In this document: positions 8,801-16,563 of the stretch, one piece after another
Layout of the letters: each line of letters begins with the position of its first letter
How positions within the stretch are numbered: position 1 is the first letter of the stretch
The notes under the pieces: model-generated
The model's input: the letters and a program-made list of their open reading frames with translations, nothing else
Told to the model about the DNA's origin: nothing
The model's database searches: none
Made by a program: the position numbers and the translations under genes
Assembly (NCBI GenBank): GCA_900548215.1
Contig: URJI01000004.1
Location: 1-60,843, forward strand
DNA from: an uncultured Coprococcus sp.
GTDB taxonomy: Bacteria > Bacillota > Clostridia > Lachnospirales > Lachnospiraceae
Direction of reading: 5' to 3'
Length of the DNA stretch: 60,843 nucleotides

Positions 8801-11410
8801 TATATTGCCGCATACAGCCGTGGTATTATATCCAGGGATTATATGTACAAGATGGCATTTGAGGGGAATTCCCTGGATAGGAGCCTCAAATGTGTATCTG
8901 ACGTGATGCGTTTTATAACGGAGCGCAATAGGAAGGTGCAGACCAGAGGCTATGAGTGGGGATATACGGAGCGTGAAAGGCTGAGAAGTGTGCGGCAGAT
9001 ACTTCTTCACAGTCCGGAAGGAGAGTTCTCAGAGACGGACGAGAAAAGGCTGGATATAGCTAGAAAGCTGTACACTGATATGTCAGAGCTTGTGCTTTCT
9101 GCAGAGCTCACAAGGGGAGACACGGAGACAGAATTCTCTCCATATATATACGGGCTTACAAGAATATTCGGAGCGGAGTATTTTGTCAGGATACTGTCAG
9201 CCCTCGGCAAGGAGACTCTGGAGAGATCAACGTATTTCAATACCGGTTATTACTATAACCGTCAGAAGGTCAGCAAGAAGAACAGTATGTCGCATCTTCT
9301 TCAGGCGTGTGTGCCTGATGCAAATGACAGCGCGGAGACTCTGAAGGCCTATCTTACAGGTACGGATATAAGTGATGCCAGGCTTATAGAGGCAGCTATG
9401 TATTCTCCAGAGTGGATAGATATAGTTGGAGAGTATCTTGGCTGGGATGGATTTACTGCGGGATGCTATTACTTCATGGCGCACATGAACGAGTCATTTG
9501 ATGACAAGAGAAAGGCTATGATAGCGAGATTTACACCGCTTGAGGTGGATGAGCTGAACGACGGGGCATTTGACAGGACGTGGTTTACCGAAGTCTATGA
9601 CAGGTTGGGTGACAAGCGTTTCCAGCTTATATACAAGGCGGCGAAATACATTTCAGACGGTGCAAAGCACACCAGAGCGAGAAAATATGCGGATGCGGCG
9701 CTTGGCAAATATGATGAGTCCGAACTGATAGCTGAGATTGAGGCAAAGAGAAATAAGGATCTGCTCATGGCGGTGGGAATCCTGCCGATAGAGAATGAGA
9801 CGCAGATAAAGGACAGATACATGTTCCTTCAGAAGTTCAAGAAGGAGAGCAGGCAGTTCGGTGCACAGAGGAGAGCCAGCGAGGCGGCAGCAGTTTCTAC
9901 AGCTATGCGCAATATGGCGATCAATGCCGGATATCAGGACGTGACGAGACTTACCCTACGTATGGAAAGCCTTGTAGTTCAGGGCATGAGGGAATATTTT
10001 CAACCGCATGAGGTCGGAGAAGTGACCATATGGCTTGAGATGGAGGACGGCGGCAAATGCGCTGTCATCTGTGAGAAGAACGGCAAACAGTTAAAGTCCG
10101 TTCCGGCAAAGATCAAGAAGGATGAGTATGTATTGGCTCTGATGGATGCGAAGAAGCAGATGACGGAGCAGTCAAGGCGTACAAAGGCAATGCTTGAGGA
10201 TGCCATGGAGAGCCAGGAAGAATACACCTGGGCTGAGATCAGGGGCATGCTGGAGAATCCTGTTATACATGACATGGTGGCTGCGTTGGTGTTCAAGGTG
10301 GCGGAGCCGGATGGCGTGAAGGCAGAGCTGGATAGTACGGCTGACAGTATTATGTCAGGGGCAAATGAACTTGATGATAGCAAGAATGTAGTGCTGGGAT
10401 TTGCTACTGAGGATGGATTCAATACATTTGTGGCAGCGTCTATTGGTGATGAATGTGATCAGCCATCGGGTGGGCAGAAATCTGTTGCTTGTGAAAATAT
10501 AAAGTCGGCAGATAATGCAGATATTGTGGATACGGTATCAAATTCAACGGAAAATAAGAGCGCCGAAAAAGCAGGCTTGAACCTTATGAATCTGTCAGAT
10601 GACACAAAACTCACAGTTGCACATCCATTTCACATGTACAAGACTGGCAAATGGCACGATATACAGAAATATGTATTTGACAACAAGATCGTCCAGCCGT
10701 TCAAGCAGGTGTTCAGAGAACTCTACGTGAAGACCGAAGAGGAGATGAACATGGAGCATTCTCTCAGATACGCGGGCAATCAGATCCAGCCGAAGAAGAC
10801 ACTCGGTTGCCTGAAGTCAAGACACTGGGTAGCTGATATAGAGGACGGTCTTCAGAAGGTGTACTACAAGGAGAATATAGTAGCGCAGATCTACGCTCTT
10901 GCAGACTGGTTTTCACCTGCGGATATAGAATCGCCGACCCTTGAATGGGTGGTATTTTCAGATAGAAAGACAGGAAAGAATATGAGGATCAAGGATATCC
11001 CAGACATCATATTCTCTGAGGTCATGAGGGATGTGGACATGGCGGTTTCCGTGGCGCATGCAGGAGGCGTGGATCCGGAGACTTCACATTCAACTGTTGA
11101 GATGCGAAAGGCGATAGCAGAATTCACCATGCCGCTTTTCAGGCTGACAAATGTCACATTTACAAAGAACCATGCGGTGATAGAGGGCAAGCGTGCCAAT
11201 TATACAGTCCACCTTGGAAGTGGAGTTGTTCATCAGGAGGCAGGTCCTATGATAAATGTACTTCCTGTACACTCCCAGAGGCGGGGCAGAATATTCCTGC
11301 CATTCGTGGATGATGATCCAAAGACCTCGGAGGTGCTCACGAAGATACTGTTCTTTGCAGAGGATAATAAGATCAAGGATCCGTATATATTAGAGCAGAT
11401 CGAGGCGTAG
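5822..11410 (+). CDS. Giant DUF4132 (MolR/YehI-type) protein
   Basis: Very long cytoplasmic protein of 1862 residues. Much of the middle looks like helical-repeat (HEAT-like) sequence, for example around residues 520-650, where paired helices with L-rich faces recur. The C-terminal part carries the DUF4132-like region: SRRTKAMLEDAMES near residue 1450 and, after a low-complexity Ser/Asn/Asp linker around 1515-1590, AHPFHMYKTGKWHD. The family includes E. coli YehI/MolR, whose biochemical role is not established. There is no signal peptide. The start ATG has an AAAGGGG site. Its position directly behind hsdR and a DUF262 nuclease suggests a defence or stress island, but nothing in the sequence proves activity. 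Confidence 0.85.
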   Translation: MAEYKKTRLELEEQKRIADEVREVFDENSMKLRKSYSADAQKLLKEMDNYYGDVKESMIGKRLETFLENEKNVPSEFFRKELKHLPGWVPDHLLEDFYTSIDSIIKWQTSQYYYRRTMRTKRYGAFLDRYFRIMNEYHSMGIYGCDIVSLYKEKLPQDILCYYRDGSSNEYRIISEYWIQAELDRGNAELEEVLMDIMFGEGAQTRLTTNILRGIYMSSNTRLHEAVGKLLVAAKLQEGLRQAICENMDYGTAGAFMTLFHVIKENDLLRFSSVMRAVATWTGLVTDEESKLDRIQKKQLLLIDTYLNDENARREALSGEDAMQIYLALWSYGFFDVDEACHVMNKLALDGSRHQRLVFGTYIRAMSLGKVYTHSVAKEFIKRFPDEMDTMAVIMPSFMSDYQPYMNSLIYKDGRSYNNELKKMTFAEVDKYFDSRKECQEMYDILMGILERMPKKRLEFDPCVFPWNAEYLDRSAIIMRLAVCASALKDEDKITYIAEMVPEIDSARYSRDALLLLLVRQPANDRQRAILVDAVADKETYTRNKAAMIVKDMKLSPENYVQLENMLKYKKSDIRETVLSILYKLDGDDMDDLIGRLLADSKEEKRTAGLDLLLQLKNDENRQKLFADCVGHIDAMQRESANGRSSVTTKEQILIREIKNVGKERAGADEGYGLYDVNADYEPVFDKSYLAECLELYKKYFPESGIANDNLCKTAKSEGAFAKLKSKLLPKKKDTVADSEVINILRKFDAFVDEHKNDEYEMTDGEIGLLGEAGGNIYVNRDKVACEELWVDFYEKNIQTPYMCMQLYVYLNGYNSDKQDFKKYSESFMADMFGNIYIEECPAFGYLAIARAVIGFLYRRYVTDRDKRRLAVVAADYLLGRNGELIYTFGGNKGGSSISGDDSKVYHRSVLTNEQIMIITWWLAIDGDSDILDVKEDSDEARQNEEDFRHLFPYNYALAKCHNFNIPSDVVNDRNSYYWVHTGSVMPVPGLLNYIAAYSRGIISRDYMYKMAFEGNSLDRSLKCVSDVMRFITERNRKVQTRGYEWGYTERERLRSVRQILLHSPEGEFSETDEKRLDIARKLYTDMSELVLSAELTRGDTETEFSPYIYGLTRIFGAEYFVRILSALGKETLERSTYFNTGYYYNRQKVSKKNSMSHLLQACVPDANDSAETLKAYLTGTDISDARLIEAAMYSPEWIDIVGEYLGWDGFTAGCYYFMAHMNESFDDKRKAMIARFTPLEVDELNDGAFDRTWFTEVYDRLGDKRFQLIYKAAKYISDGAKHTRARKYADAALGKYDESELIAEIEAKRNKDLLMAVGILPIENETQIKDRYMFLQKFKKESRQFGAQRRASEAAAVSTAMRNMAINAGYQDVTRLTLRMESLVVQGMREYFQPHEVGEVTIWLEMEDGGKCAVICEKNGKQLKSVPAKIKKDEYVLALMDAKKQMTEQSRRTKAMLEDAMESQEEYTWAEIRGMLENPVIHDMVAALVFKVAEPDGVKAELDSTADSIMSGANELDDSKNVVLGFATEDGFNTFVAASIGDECDQPSGGQKSVACENIKSADNADIVDTVSNSTENKSAEKAGLNLMNLSDDTKLTVAHPFHMYKTGKWHDIQKYVFDNKIVQPFKQVFRELYVKTEEEMNMEHSLRYAGNQIQPKKTLGCLKSRHWVADIEDGLQKVYYKENIVAQIYALADWFSPADIESPTLEWVVFSDRKTGKNMRIKDIPDIIFSEVMRDVDMAVSVAHAGGVDPETSHSTVEMRKAIAEFTMPLFRLTNVTFTKNHAVIEGKRANYTVHLGSGVVHQEAGPMINVLPVHSQRRGRIFLPFVDDDPKTSEVLTKILFFAEDNKIKDPYILEQIEA

Positions 11411-11495
11411 TGTCAGCACAATGATAAGGTGGTCTTGATCTACTGTCGTATCGGATTATGTGTCTGAGGTGCAATGTCAGCATAATGATAAGGTG
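11411..11495 (+). repeat. Two-copy direct repeat after the DUF4132 gene
   Basis: A 21-base unit beginning TGTCAGCA and ending GATAAGGTG occurs at 11411-11431 and again at 11475-11495, with one mismatch. It lies between the DUF4132 stop codon and the next small gene. Its function is unknown; it may come from a local duplication. Confidence 0.6.
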
Positions 11496-11551
11496 ATGGT
11501 TCAGAATGTATATTGTCAGTTGTTTACATGGTATGTATAGAGGTGGATATA

Positions 11552-11797
11552 GTGACTGGAAAAAGTTTTATTTCAAAATTAAAGTCAAAACACAAGGGGA
11601 ACGCAGAGCTGTTCCCCTATGACGAAGCAAAGCATGAGGCTGTCATCAGATGCTCTATCTGCACAGGAGAACAGGTTGCCGGATTCAGGAGCAAAGAGGA
11701 CGGGAGCTTTGTGGGTGTGATGGTGATACAGTCGGATAAGGATCTTGAGTATTTTAAGAGGCTTTACCGGGTGGAGGATGTGAGGAAGATATATTGA
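11552..11797 (+). CDS. Small hypothetical protein (81 aa)
   Basis: Short soluble protein, basic at the N terminus (FISKLKSKHKG), with a CSIC cysteine pair and an aromatic C terminus (YFKRLYRVEDVRKIY). I do not recognise the family. An upstream in-frame TTG at 11513 would add 13 residues, but AGAGGTGG at 11539-11546 is ideally spaced from the GTG at 11552, so I prefer that start. It lies between the DUF4132 gene and the DUF3990 toxin-like gene and ends shortly before the latter's promoter. It could be the last member of the defence-like operon. Confidence 0.6.
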   Translation: MTGKSFISKLKSKHKGNAELFPYDEAKHEAVIRCSICTGEQVAGFRSKEDGSFVGVMVIQSDKDLEYFKRLYRVEDVRKIY

Positions 11798-11821
11798 CAT
11801 ATTGAGTAATTGTGGTATATG

Positions 11822-11850
11822 TTGTAAAACTATCGCTACAGCGATATAAT
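11822..11850 (+). promoter_or_regulatory. Sigma-A type promoter with internal operator for the DUF3990/XRE pair
   Basis: TTGTAA (11822-11827) and TATAAT (11845-11850) are separated by 17 bases. The inverted repeat TATCGCT-AC-AGCGATA fills 11831-11846, between the two boxes and overlapping the -10. A dimeric HTH repressor bound there would block polymerase. The obvious candidate is the XRE protein encoded two genes downstream, as in autoregulated toxin-antitoxin operons. Confidence 0.72.
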
Positions 11851-11875
11851 GGAAACATGGAAATGGAGGTGTGCA

Positions 11876-12556
11876 ATGTATGTAAGATTATATCATGGCT
11901 CAGAGGTTATAGTTGAAAGACCTGAGTTCGGCAAAGGTGCAAGGCATAATGATTATGGAAAAGGCTTCTATTGCACAGAGAATCCAGAGCTTGCCAGAGA
12001 ATGGGCTTGTGCAAAACAGAAGAATGGATATGTGAATATCTATGATATGGATATGAAAGGACTCAGCGTGCTTAACCTCAATGATCCGCAGTACAATATT
12101 TTGAACTGGCTTGCAATACTTGCGGACAACAGGACTTACTGGCAGAACGGAAGTATATCAGAAGATGCCAAGGACTATATAAAGACACATTTTCTTCTGG
12201 ATATATCAGGATATGATGTGATCATTGGGTACAGAGCTGATGACTCGTACTTTTCATTTGCACAGGATTTTGTTGCGGGAGTTATATCACTGGAGAAGCT
12301 TTCGGAGGCTATGAGATTGGGAAAGCTTGGCGAACAGATTGTCCTAAAAAGCCCTAAGGCATTTGACCAGATTGAATTTGTCGGATGTGAAAATGTTGAT
12401 GCTGACATATACTATACAAGGAAAATGGAACGTGAACGGGATGCCAGGCGAGAGTACAGAAAGCGTAAAAGAGAAAAAGCTGATATTCATGAGCTTTATA
12501 TTATTGACATCATGAGGGAGGAGATGACAAATGGAGATGCGCGCTTATCCAGATGA
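11876..12556 (+). CDS. DUF3990 protein, ADP-ribosyltransferase-like toxin candidate
   Basis: The protein of 226 residues matches the DUF3990 family by its N-terminal pattern YHGSEVIVERPEF, GKGARHNDYGKGFYCT and a helix with ENPELAREWA. DUF3990 is placed in the ADP-ribosyltransferase superfamily; the H-G-S and G-x-G-F-Y-x-T elements correspond to the NAD-binding core of that fold. The C-terminal tail is rich in Arg and Lys. The ATG at 11876 is preceded by GGAGGTG and is preferred over ATG 11849. The gene overlaps the following XRE gene by 26 bases, typical of a toxin followed by its antitoxin or regulator. ADP-ribosylation and its target are inferred from family only. Confidence 0.8.
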   Translation: MYVRLYHGSEVIVERPEFGKGARHNDYGKGFYCTENPELAREWACAKQKNGYVNIYDMDMKGLSVLNLNDPQYNILNWLAILADNRTYWQNGSISEDAKDYIKTHFLLDISGYDVIIGYRADDSYFSFAQDFVAGVISLEKLSEAMRLGKLGEQIVLKSPKAFDQIEFVGCENVDADIYYTRKMERERDARREYRKRKREKADIHELYIIDIMREEMTNGDARLSR

Positions 12557-13172
12557 TTATCTTTCATCGGCACAGCGTATTCTAGGAGATATGCTGGATT
12601 TTGCTGTCAATACCTGTGAGATGAATATAGACAGGTTTTTTGATTTATTTGTTGTATCTGATGTGTCAACTCAGTTCGAACATGGCAATCCGACTTATGT
12701 GGCGGGAAAGACAGGGTGTGAGCTTGCAAGAGAAGTTGTGGAAGGTTCTGGGCTATCAAAGATCATGGAAGAGGATCAGATGTATCTTGACAAATCTCCT
12801 GAATACTGGACTGGCTGGGCACTAGCGTTTTATCAGTGGTATACATGCAGACCGTTTGGTAAGATCCACAGGGCGGTTTCACTTCAGCAGATTCTTACTA
12901 TGTACAGTGTGTATCACGAGATGGATATTATGAAATTCGTTGAACTGATAAACGAGCTGTGGGATGAATATTACAAGGAAACAAACCTTAAGAGGATCAG
13001 AAAACTCTCTGGCTTATCCCAGAGTGAGCTTGCTGAGCTTTCGGGAGTGCCACTTCGTCAGATACAGTTGTTTGAGCAGCGGCAGAGGGATATCAACAAG
13101 ACAAAGGCAATAGATGTTGTGAGGTTATGCAGGGTTTTGTGCTGTAAGACGGAGGATTTGTTGCAGATATAG
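12531..13172 (+). CDS. XRE-family regulator/antitoxin paired with DUF3990
   Basis: A 213-residue protein with a C-terminal helix-turn-helix of the Cro/CI (XRE) type, about residues 145-213 (IRKLSGLSQSELAELSGV, then LRQIQLFEQRQRDINK). The ~140-residue N-terminal domain is an all-helical region (PEYWTGWALAFYQWY) that probably contacts the partner. The start lies inside the DUF3990 gene, with its AGGAG site at 12518-12522, giving translational coupling. It probably binds the inverted repeat at 11831-11846 and neutralises or represses the upstream gene. Autoregulation is inferred from gene order and the operator. Confidence 0.82.
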   Translation: MEMRAYPDDYLSSAQRILGDMLDFAVNTCEMNIDRFFDLFVVSDVSTQFEHGNPTYVAGKTGCELAREVVEGSGLSKIMEEDQMYLDKSPEYWTGWALAFYQWYTCRPFGKIHRAVSLQQILTMYSVYHEMDIMKFVELINELWDEYYKETNLKRIRKLSGLSQSELAELSGVPLRQIQLFEQRQRDINKTKAIDVVRLCRVLCCKTEDLLQI

Positions 13173-13196
13173 ATACAAAAGCAGTACAATATACAC

Positions 13197-13264
13197 AAAC
13201 TATTCAATATTGAATAGTTTGAAGTCAAAAAGGCGCCATACTATTCAAAACTGAGTAGTATGGC
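13197..13264. other. Perfect 24-bp palindrome plus a neighbouring hairpin
   Basis: Bases 13197-13220 form a perfect palindrome with half-site AAACTATTCAAT. Fifteen bases later, 13235-13264 form a hairpin with arms GCCATACTA/TAGTATGGC and further inner pairing around an AAAC loop. Both elements contain ACTATTCA. They follow the XRE gene and precede the ylxM promoter. No U-run follows, so intrinsic termination is unlikely for the first; an operator or structured 3' end are alternatives. Confidence 0.6.
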
Positions 13265-13315
13265 ACATTGTATCTAGATTAAAAAATATAATTTCACCTT
13301 GTCAAGAAAAAACAC

Positions 13316-13344
13316 TTGACAACCCTCCCCGCCTGTATTAGAAT
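13316..13344 (+). promoter_or_regulatory. Promoter of the ylxM-ffh operon
   Basis: TTGACA at 13316-13321 and TAGAAT at 13339-13344, separated by 17 bases. The spacing is consensus for a housekeeping sigma factor. It is followed by a leader of about 50 bases up to the ylxM ribosome binding site (GGAGAG, 13388-13393). Confidence 0.8.
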
Positions 13345-13399
13345 AGCCCATGGTAAAGCAAAAACACTTTACATGCAAGTGCGTTACGGAGAGTTTGTT

Positions 13400-13756
13400 A
13401 TGGAGAAGATAGTCAGACAGTCTATGTTATATGATTTTTATGGTGAGCTGCTAACAGAGCATCAGAAGAGCGTGTACGAGGATGTCGTGAACAATGACAT
13501 GTCTTACTCAGAGATAGCGAGACTCAACAACATAAGCAGACAGGGCGTATATGATATGGTAAGGCGCTGTGACAAGATCCTCGAGGAGTATGAGGAGAAG
13601 CTTATGCTGGTACATAAGTTCATGAAGGCACAGGAACAGGTTCAGAAGATCAAGGAATGTGCGGATGAGCTTAAGACGATGAACTCGGATGAACGGCTTG
13701 CGGGCAGAATTGAAGATATAGTGAATTATTCAGATAAGATACTCGAAGATTTCTGA
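13400..13756 (+). CDS. ylxM: YlxM-like DNA-binding protein (UPF0122)
   Basis: A 118-residue protein of the YlxM/p13 family, which accompanies ffh and is thought to act with the signal recognition particle. The sigma-4-like helix-turn-helix is plain: LTEHQKSVYEDVVNNDMSYS, then EIARLNNISRQGVYDMVRR. A coiled coil fills the C-terminal half. The ATG at 13400 fits both the ribosome binding site and the family N terminus; the frame is open further upstream, but that part contains the promoter. ffh starts about 90 bases downstream. Confidence 0.9.
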   Translation: MEKIVRQSMLYDFYGELLTEHQKSVYEDVVNNDMSYSEIARLNNISRQGVYDMVRRCDKILEEYEEKLMLVHKFMKAQEQVQKIKECADELKTMNSDERLAGRIEDIVNYSDKILEDF

Positions 13757-13847
13757 TGACAGGTAGTGATGTATTGCAGAACCGCCCCAGGATTTACAGA
13801 GTGGGGATGCATGTACCCGATAGTTTATATCAGAAGGGAGAATGTCT

Positions 13848-15194
13848 ATGGCATTTGACAGTTTATCAGATAAACTGCAGAACGTATTTAAGAAGCTGAG
13901 AAGCAAGGGCGTACTTACTGAGGATGATGTCAAGGAGGCTATGAAGGAAGTCAAGAGAGCACTTCTCGAGGCGGATGTCAACTTCAAGGTCGTAAAGTCA
14001 TTTGTCAAATCGGTGAGTGACAGAGCTGTAGGTGAGGAAGTCCTCAAGGGTCTGAATCCTGGACACATGGTCATCAAGATCGTTAAGGAAGAGATGGATA
14101 AGCTCATGGGCTCTGAGATGACAGAGATCAAGCTCAGGCCATCGAATGAGATCACGGTCATCATGATGTGTGGACTTCAGGGTGCAGGTAAGACAACTAC
14201 AGTTGCAAAGCTTGCATATCAGTTCAAGAACAAAGGCAAGAAGCCACTTCTTGTGGCATGTGATGTATATAGACCAGCGGCTATCAAACAGCTGCAGGTG
14301 AATGGAGAGAAGGTTGGCGTTCCCGTATTTGCCATGGGAGACAACAACAAGCCATTGGATATTGCGAAGGCTGCTATACAGCATGCGGCCAAGAACAATA
14401 TCAATCTCGTATTTCTCGATACAGCAGGCCGACTTCATGTTGATGAAGACATGATGAATGAGCTTGCAGAGATAAAGGCGAATATAGATGTTGCATACAC
14501 GATACTCACCGTCGATTCCATGACAGGTCAGGATGCGGTAAATGTTGCGACATCATTCAATGATAAGATAGGTATAGATGGTGTCATCCTCACAAAGCTG
14601 GATGGTGATACCAGAGGCGGTGCTGCGCTGTCAATCAAGGCAGTTACAGGCAAGCCGATCCTGTACTCAGGTATGGGAGAAAAGCTTACAGATCTGAAAC
14701 CATTTTATCCGGATCGTATGGCGAGCCGAATCCTCGGCATGGGTGATGTTGAGTCACTCATAGAGAAAGCCCAGTCGGCCATCGATGAGGAGAAGGCAAA
14801 GGAGATGGAACAGAAGTTCCGCAAAGCAAGTTTTGATTTCAACGATTTTCTTGATCAGATGGCTCAGCTCGAGCAGATGGGCGGCATGCAGGAGATCCTT
14901 TCGATGATGCCAGGCATGGCAAGTCAGATGAAGAATGTTGAGATAGATGAGAACGCTGCTAAAACACCAAAAGCAATCATTCAGTCCATGACACCGAGAG
15001 AGCGTTCACTCCAGGATCCGATATCGCCGTCAAGAAAGAAGCGTATCGCAGATGGAGCAGGTGTCCAGATAGCAGATGTGAATCGCTTCCTTAAACAGTT
15101 TGAACAGTCTAAGAAGATGATGAAACAGATGTCAGGCATGATGGGCGGAAAGAGAAGACGCGGTGGTTTTAAAATGCCTTTTGGCTTAAGATAA
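13848..15194 (+). CDS. ffh: Signal recognition particle GTPase Ffh (SRP54)
   Basis: Protein subunit of the signal recognition particle. It binds signal peptides and 4.5S/6S RNA and delivers ribosomes to FtsY at the membrane. The N-terminal helical bundle, P-loop GLQGAGKTTT (near residue 108), DTAGRLHVDE and TKLDGDTRGG mark the NG GTPase domain. The Met-rich M domain (GGMQEILSMMPGMASQMK and a C-terminal MMKQMSGMMGGKRRRG) completes a 448-residue protein of normal length. ATG 13848 is chosen over ATG 13842 because the GGGAG site is only two bases from the latter. Confidence 0.97.
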   Translation: MAFDSLSDKLQNVFKKLRSKGVLTEDDVKEAMKEVKRALLEADVNFKVVKSFVKSVSDRAVGEEVLKGLNPGHMVIKIVKEEMDKLMGSEMTEIKLRPSNEITVIMMCGLQGAGKTTTVAKLAYQFKNKGKKPLLVACDVYRPAAIKQLQVNGEKVGVPVFAMGDNNKPLDIAKAAIQHAAKNNINLVFLDTAGRLHVDEDMMNELAEIKANIDVAYTILTVDSMTGQDAVNVATSFNDKIGIDGVILTKLDGDTRGGAALSIKAVTGKPILYSGMGEKLTDLKPFYPDRMASRILGMGDVESLIEKAQSAIDEEKAKEMEQKFRKASFDFNDFLDQMAQLEQMGGMQEILSMMPGMASQMKNVEIDENAAKTPKAIIQSMTPRERSLQDPISPSRKKRIADGAGVQIADVNRFLKQFEQSKKMMKQMSGMMGGKRRRGGFKMPFGLR

Positions 15195-15219
15195 TTAATA
15201 TTTAGGAGGAACAAGAACA

Positions 15220-15465
15220 ATGGCAGTAAAGATTAGATTAAGAAGAATGGGTTATAAGAAGCATCCTTTCTACAGAGTAATCGTAGCAGATTCAAGATCA
15301 CCAAGAGATGGTAGATTCATCGAGGAGATCGGAACATATGATCCTAACCAGGAGCCATCTGTAGTAAAGATTGACGAGGAGGCTGCTAAGAAGTGGTTAG
15401 CTACTGGAGCACAGCCAACTGAGTCAGTTGCAAAGTTATTAAAGCAGGCAGGTATCGAGAAGTAA
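15220..15465 (+). CDS. rpsP: 30S ribosomal protein S16
   Basis: Small-subunit ribosomal protein of 81 residues, the usual length. Family signature at the N terminus: VKIRLRRMGYKKHPFYRVIV, followed by ADSRSPRDGRFIEEIGTYDP. A strong AGGAGGAAC ribosome binding site precedes ATG. It lies between ffh and khpA in the conserved Firmicute order. Codon choice leans to A-ending codons, as expected for a highly expressed gene. Confidence 0.98.
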   Translation: MAVKIRLRRMGYKKHPFYRVIVADSRSPRDGRFIEEIGTYDPNQEPSVVKIDEEAAKKWLATGAQPTESVAKLLKQAGIEK

Positions 15466-15476
15466 TTTTACGGATG

Positions 15477-15545
15477 TATCAGCTTTTCTATGAAAAGCTG
15501 ATATGCAGCGCCAGCCATCGACGAAGTCGATTTTGCATGGCTGGT
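15477..15545 (+). other. Paired RNA hairpins between rpsP and khpA
   Basis: The first hairpin (15477-15503) has arms TATCAGCTTTTC/GAAAAGCTGATA with a 3-base loop. The second (15510-15545) has arms GCCAGCCAT/ATGGCTGGT enclosing TCGAC/GTCGA. Neither is followed by a U-run. They may tune the level of mRNA 3' of rpsP or mark a processing point. Confidence 0.65.
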
Positions 15546-15567
15546 GTTCCATTTGGGAGGTATAGAG

Positions 15568-15795
15568 ATGAAAGATTTAGTAGAAATCATTGCAAAGTCC
15601 CTAGTAGATCATCCTGAGCAGATAGCTGTAACCGAGACTGAAGAAGACGGCATAATAAAGATAGACCTTACTGTTGCACCAGAGGACATGGGTAAGGTAA
15701 TCGGCAAGCAGGGCAGAATAGCCAAATCCATCCGTACAGTTGTCAAGGCAGCTGCTTCAAAGGGTGATAAGAAGGTTGTCGTTGATATTAAGTAG
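15568..15795 (+). CDS. khpA: KH-domain RNA-binding protein KhpA
   Basis: A 75-residue protein consisting of one KH domain with the RNA-contacting GxxG loop (VIGKQGRIAKSI). KhpA works with KhpB/EloR in Firmicutes as a small RNA chaperone linked to cell elongation and division. ATG 15568 follows GGGAGGT; the frame is open for eight more codons upstream but these lie before the ribosome binding site. The gene order rpsP-khpA-rimM-trmD is conserved in the phylum. Confidence 0.95.
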   Translation: MKDLVEIIAKSLVDHPEQIAVTETEEDGIIKIDLTVAPEDMGKVIGKQGRIAKSIRTVVKAAASKGDKKVVVDIK

Positions 15796-15864
15796 AACTG
15801 CATAGGCAGGATAAGTGGTATTTCTTAATCTTCATATGACAGAGGATTTTATTACCGAGTTAAG

Positions 15865-15890
15865 AGGGGGAGTTTATACTCCCCCTTATT
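15865..15890 (+). terminator. Stem-loop after khpA
   Basis: Arms AGGGGGAGT (15865-15873) and ACTCCCCCT (15878-15886) surround a TTAT loop, followed by TATTAT. The GC-rich stem and weak U-tract suggest partial termination before rimM. Confidence 0.65.
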
Positions 15891-15965
15891 ATATGTCACA
15901 GGCGTAAGCCTGATATAAGATGATGTTTATAATACGATGTAATATCAGTTTCGATAGGAGAGAGC

Positions 15966-16514
15966 ATGGAACAAAATTTTGAAGACAGACTCAGAGTAGG
16001 TGTGATAACCTCAAGCCATGGTATAAAGGGCGAGGTTAAGGTATATCCGACAACAGATGACAATGATCGTTTCAAGACATTGAAGAAGTGCTATCTGTCA
16101 AATGGCAGAGAGACTTTGGAGGTCAATTGTACATCTTGCAAATTTTTGAAAAATATGGTTATTCTTAAGTTTAAAGAATACGATAATATAAATGATATAG
16201 AGCGTTTTAAAAACTATGACATTTTAGTTGACAGGGAGGATGCCGTACCTCTTTTGGACGGGGAATTTTTTATTTGTGATGTCCTTGACGCTGATGTGTA
16301 TGATCAGAACGACAAGCATATAGGAACCCTTGATGATGTTCTTGAGACTCCGGCAAATAATGTATTTGTCGTAAAGAAAGATGACGGCGGCGAGATCCTC
16401 ATACCCGTTGTCCAGGATTTTGTATATGATGTTGATACAGAAAACAAAAGAGTCAAAGTCAAAACATTTGAGATGGTAGAGGCAGATGATTCAGATGACG
16501 GTGCTGGGAATTGA
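15966..16514 (+). CDS. rimM: Ribosome maturation factor RimM
   Basis: Assembly factor for the 30S head, binding S19. The N-terminal RimM domain starts with the typical RVGVITSSHGIKGEVKVYPT; the PRC-barrel begins near residue 95 (GEFFICDVLDADVY), and LETPANNVFVVK and EILIPVVQDFV are family hallmarks. The length of 182 aa is usual for Clostridia. Ribosome binding site AGGAGAG. It is followed by trmD after 49 bases. Confidence 0.96.
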   Translation: MEQNFEDRLRVGVITSSHGIKGEVKVYPTTDDNDRFKTLKKCYLSNGRETLEVNCTSCKFLKNMVILKFKEYDNINDIERFKNYDILVDREDAVPLLDGEFFICDVLDADVYDQNDKHIGTLDDVLETPANNVFVVKKDDGGEILIPVVQDFVYDVDTENKRVKVKTFEMVEADDSDDGAGN

Positions 16515-16563
16515 TCGTATACAGGCGTTTGATGAGATGATGAACATATACTAGGAGCAGACT

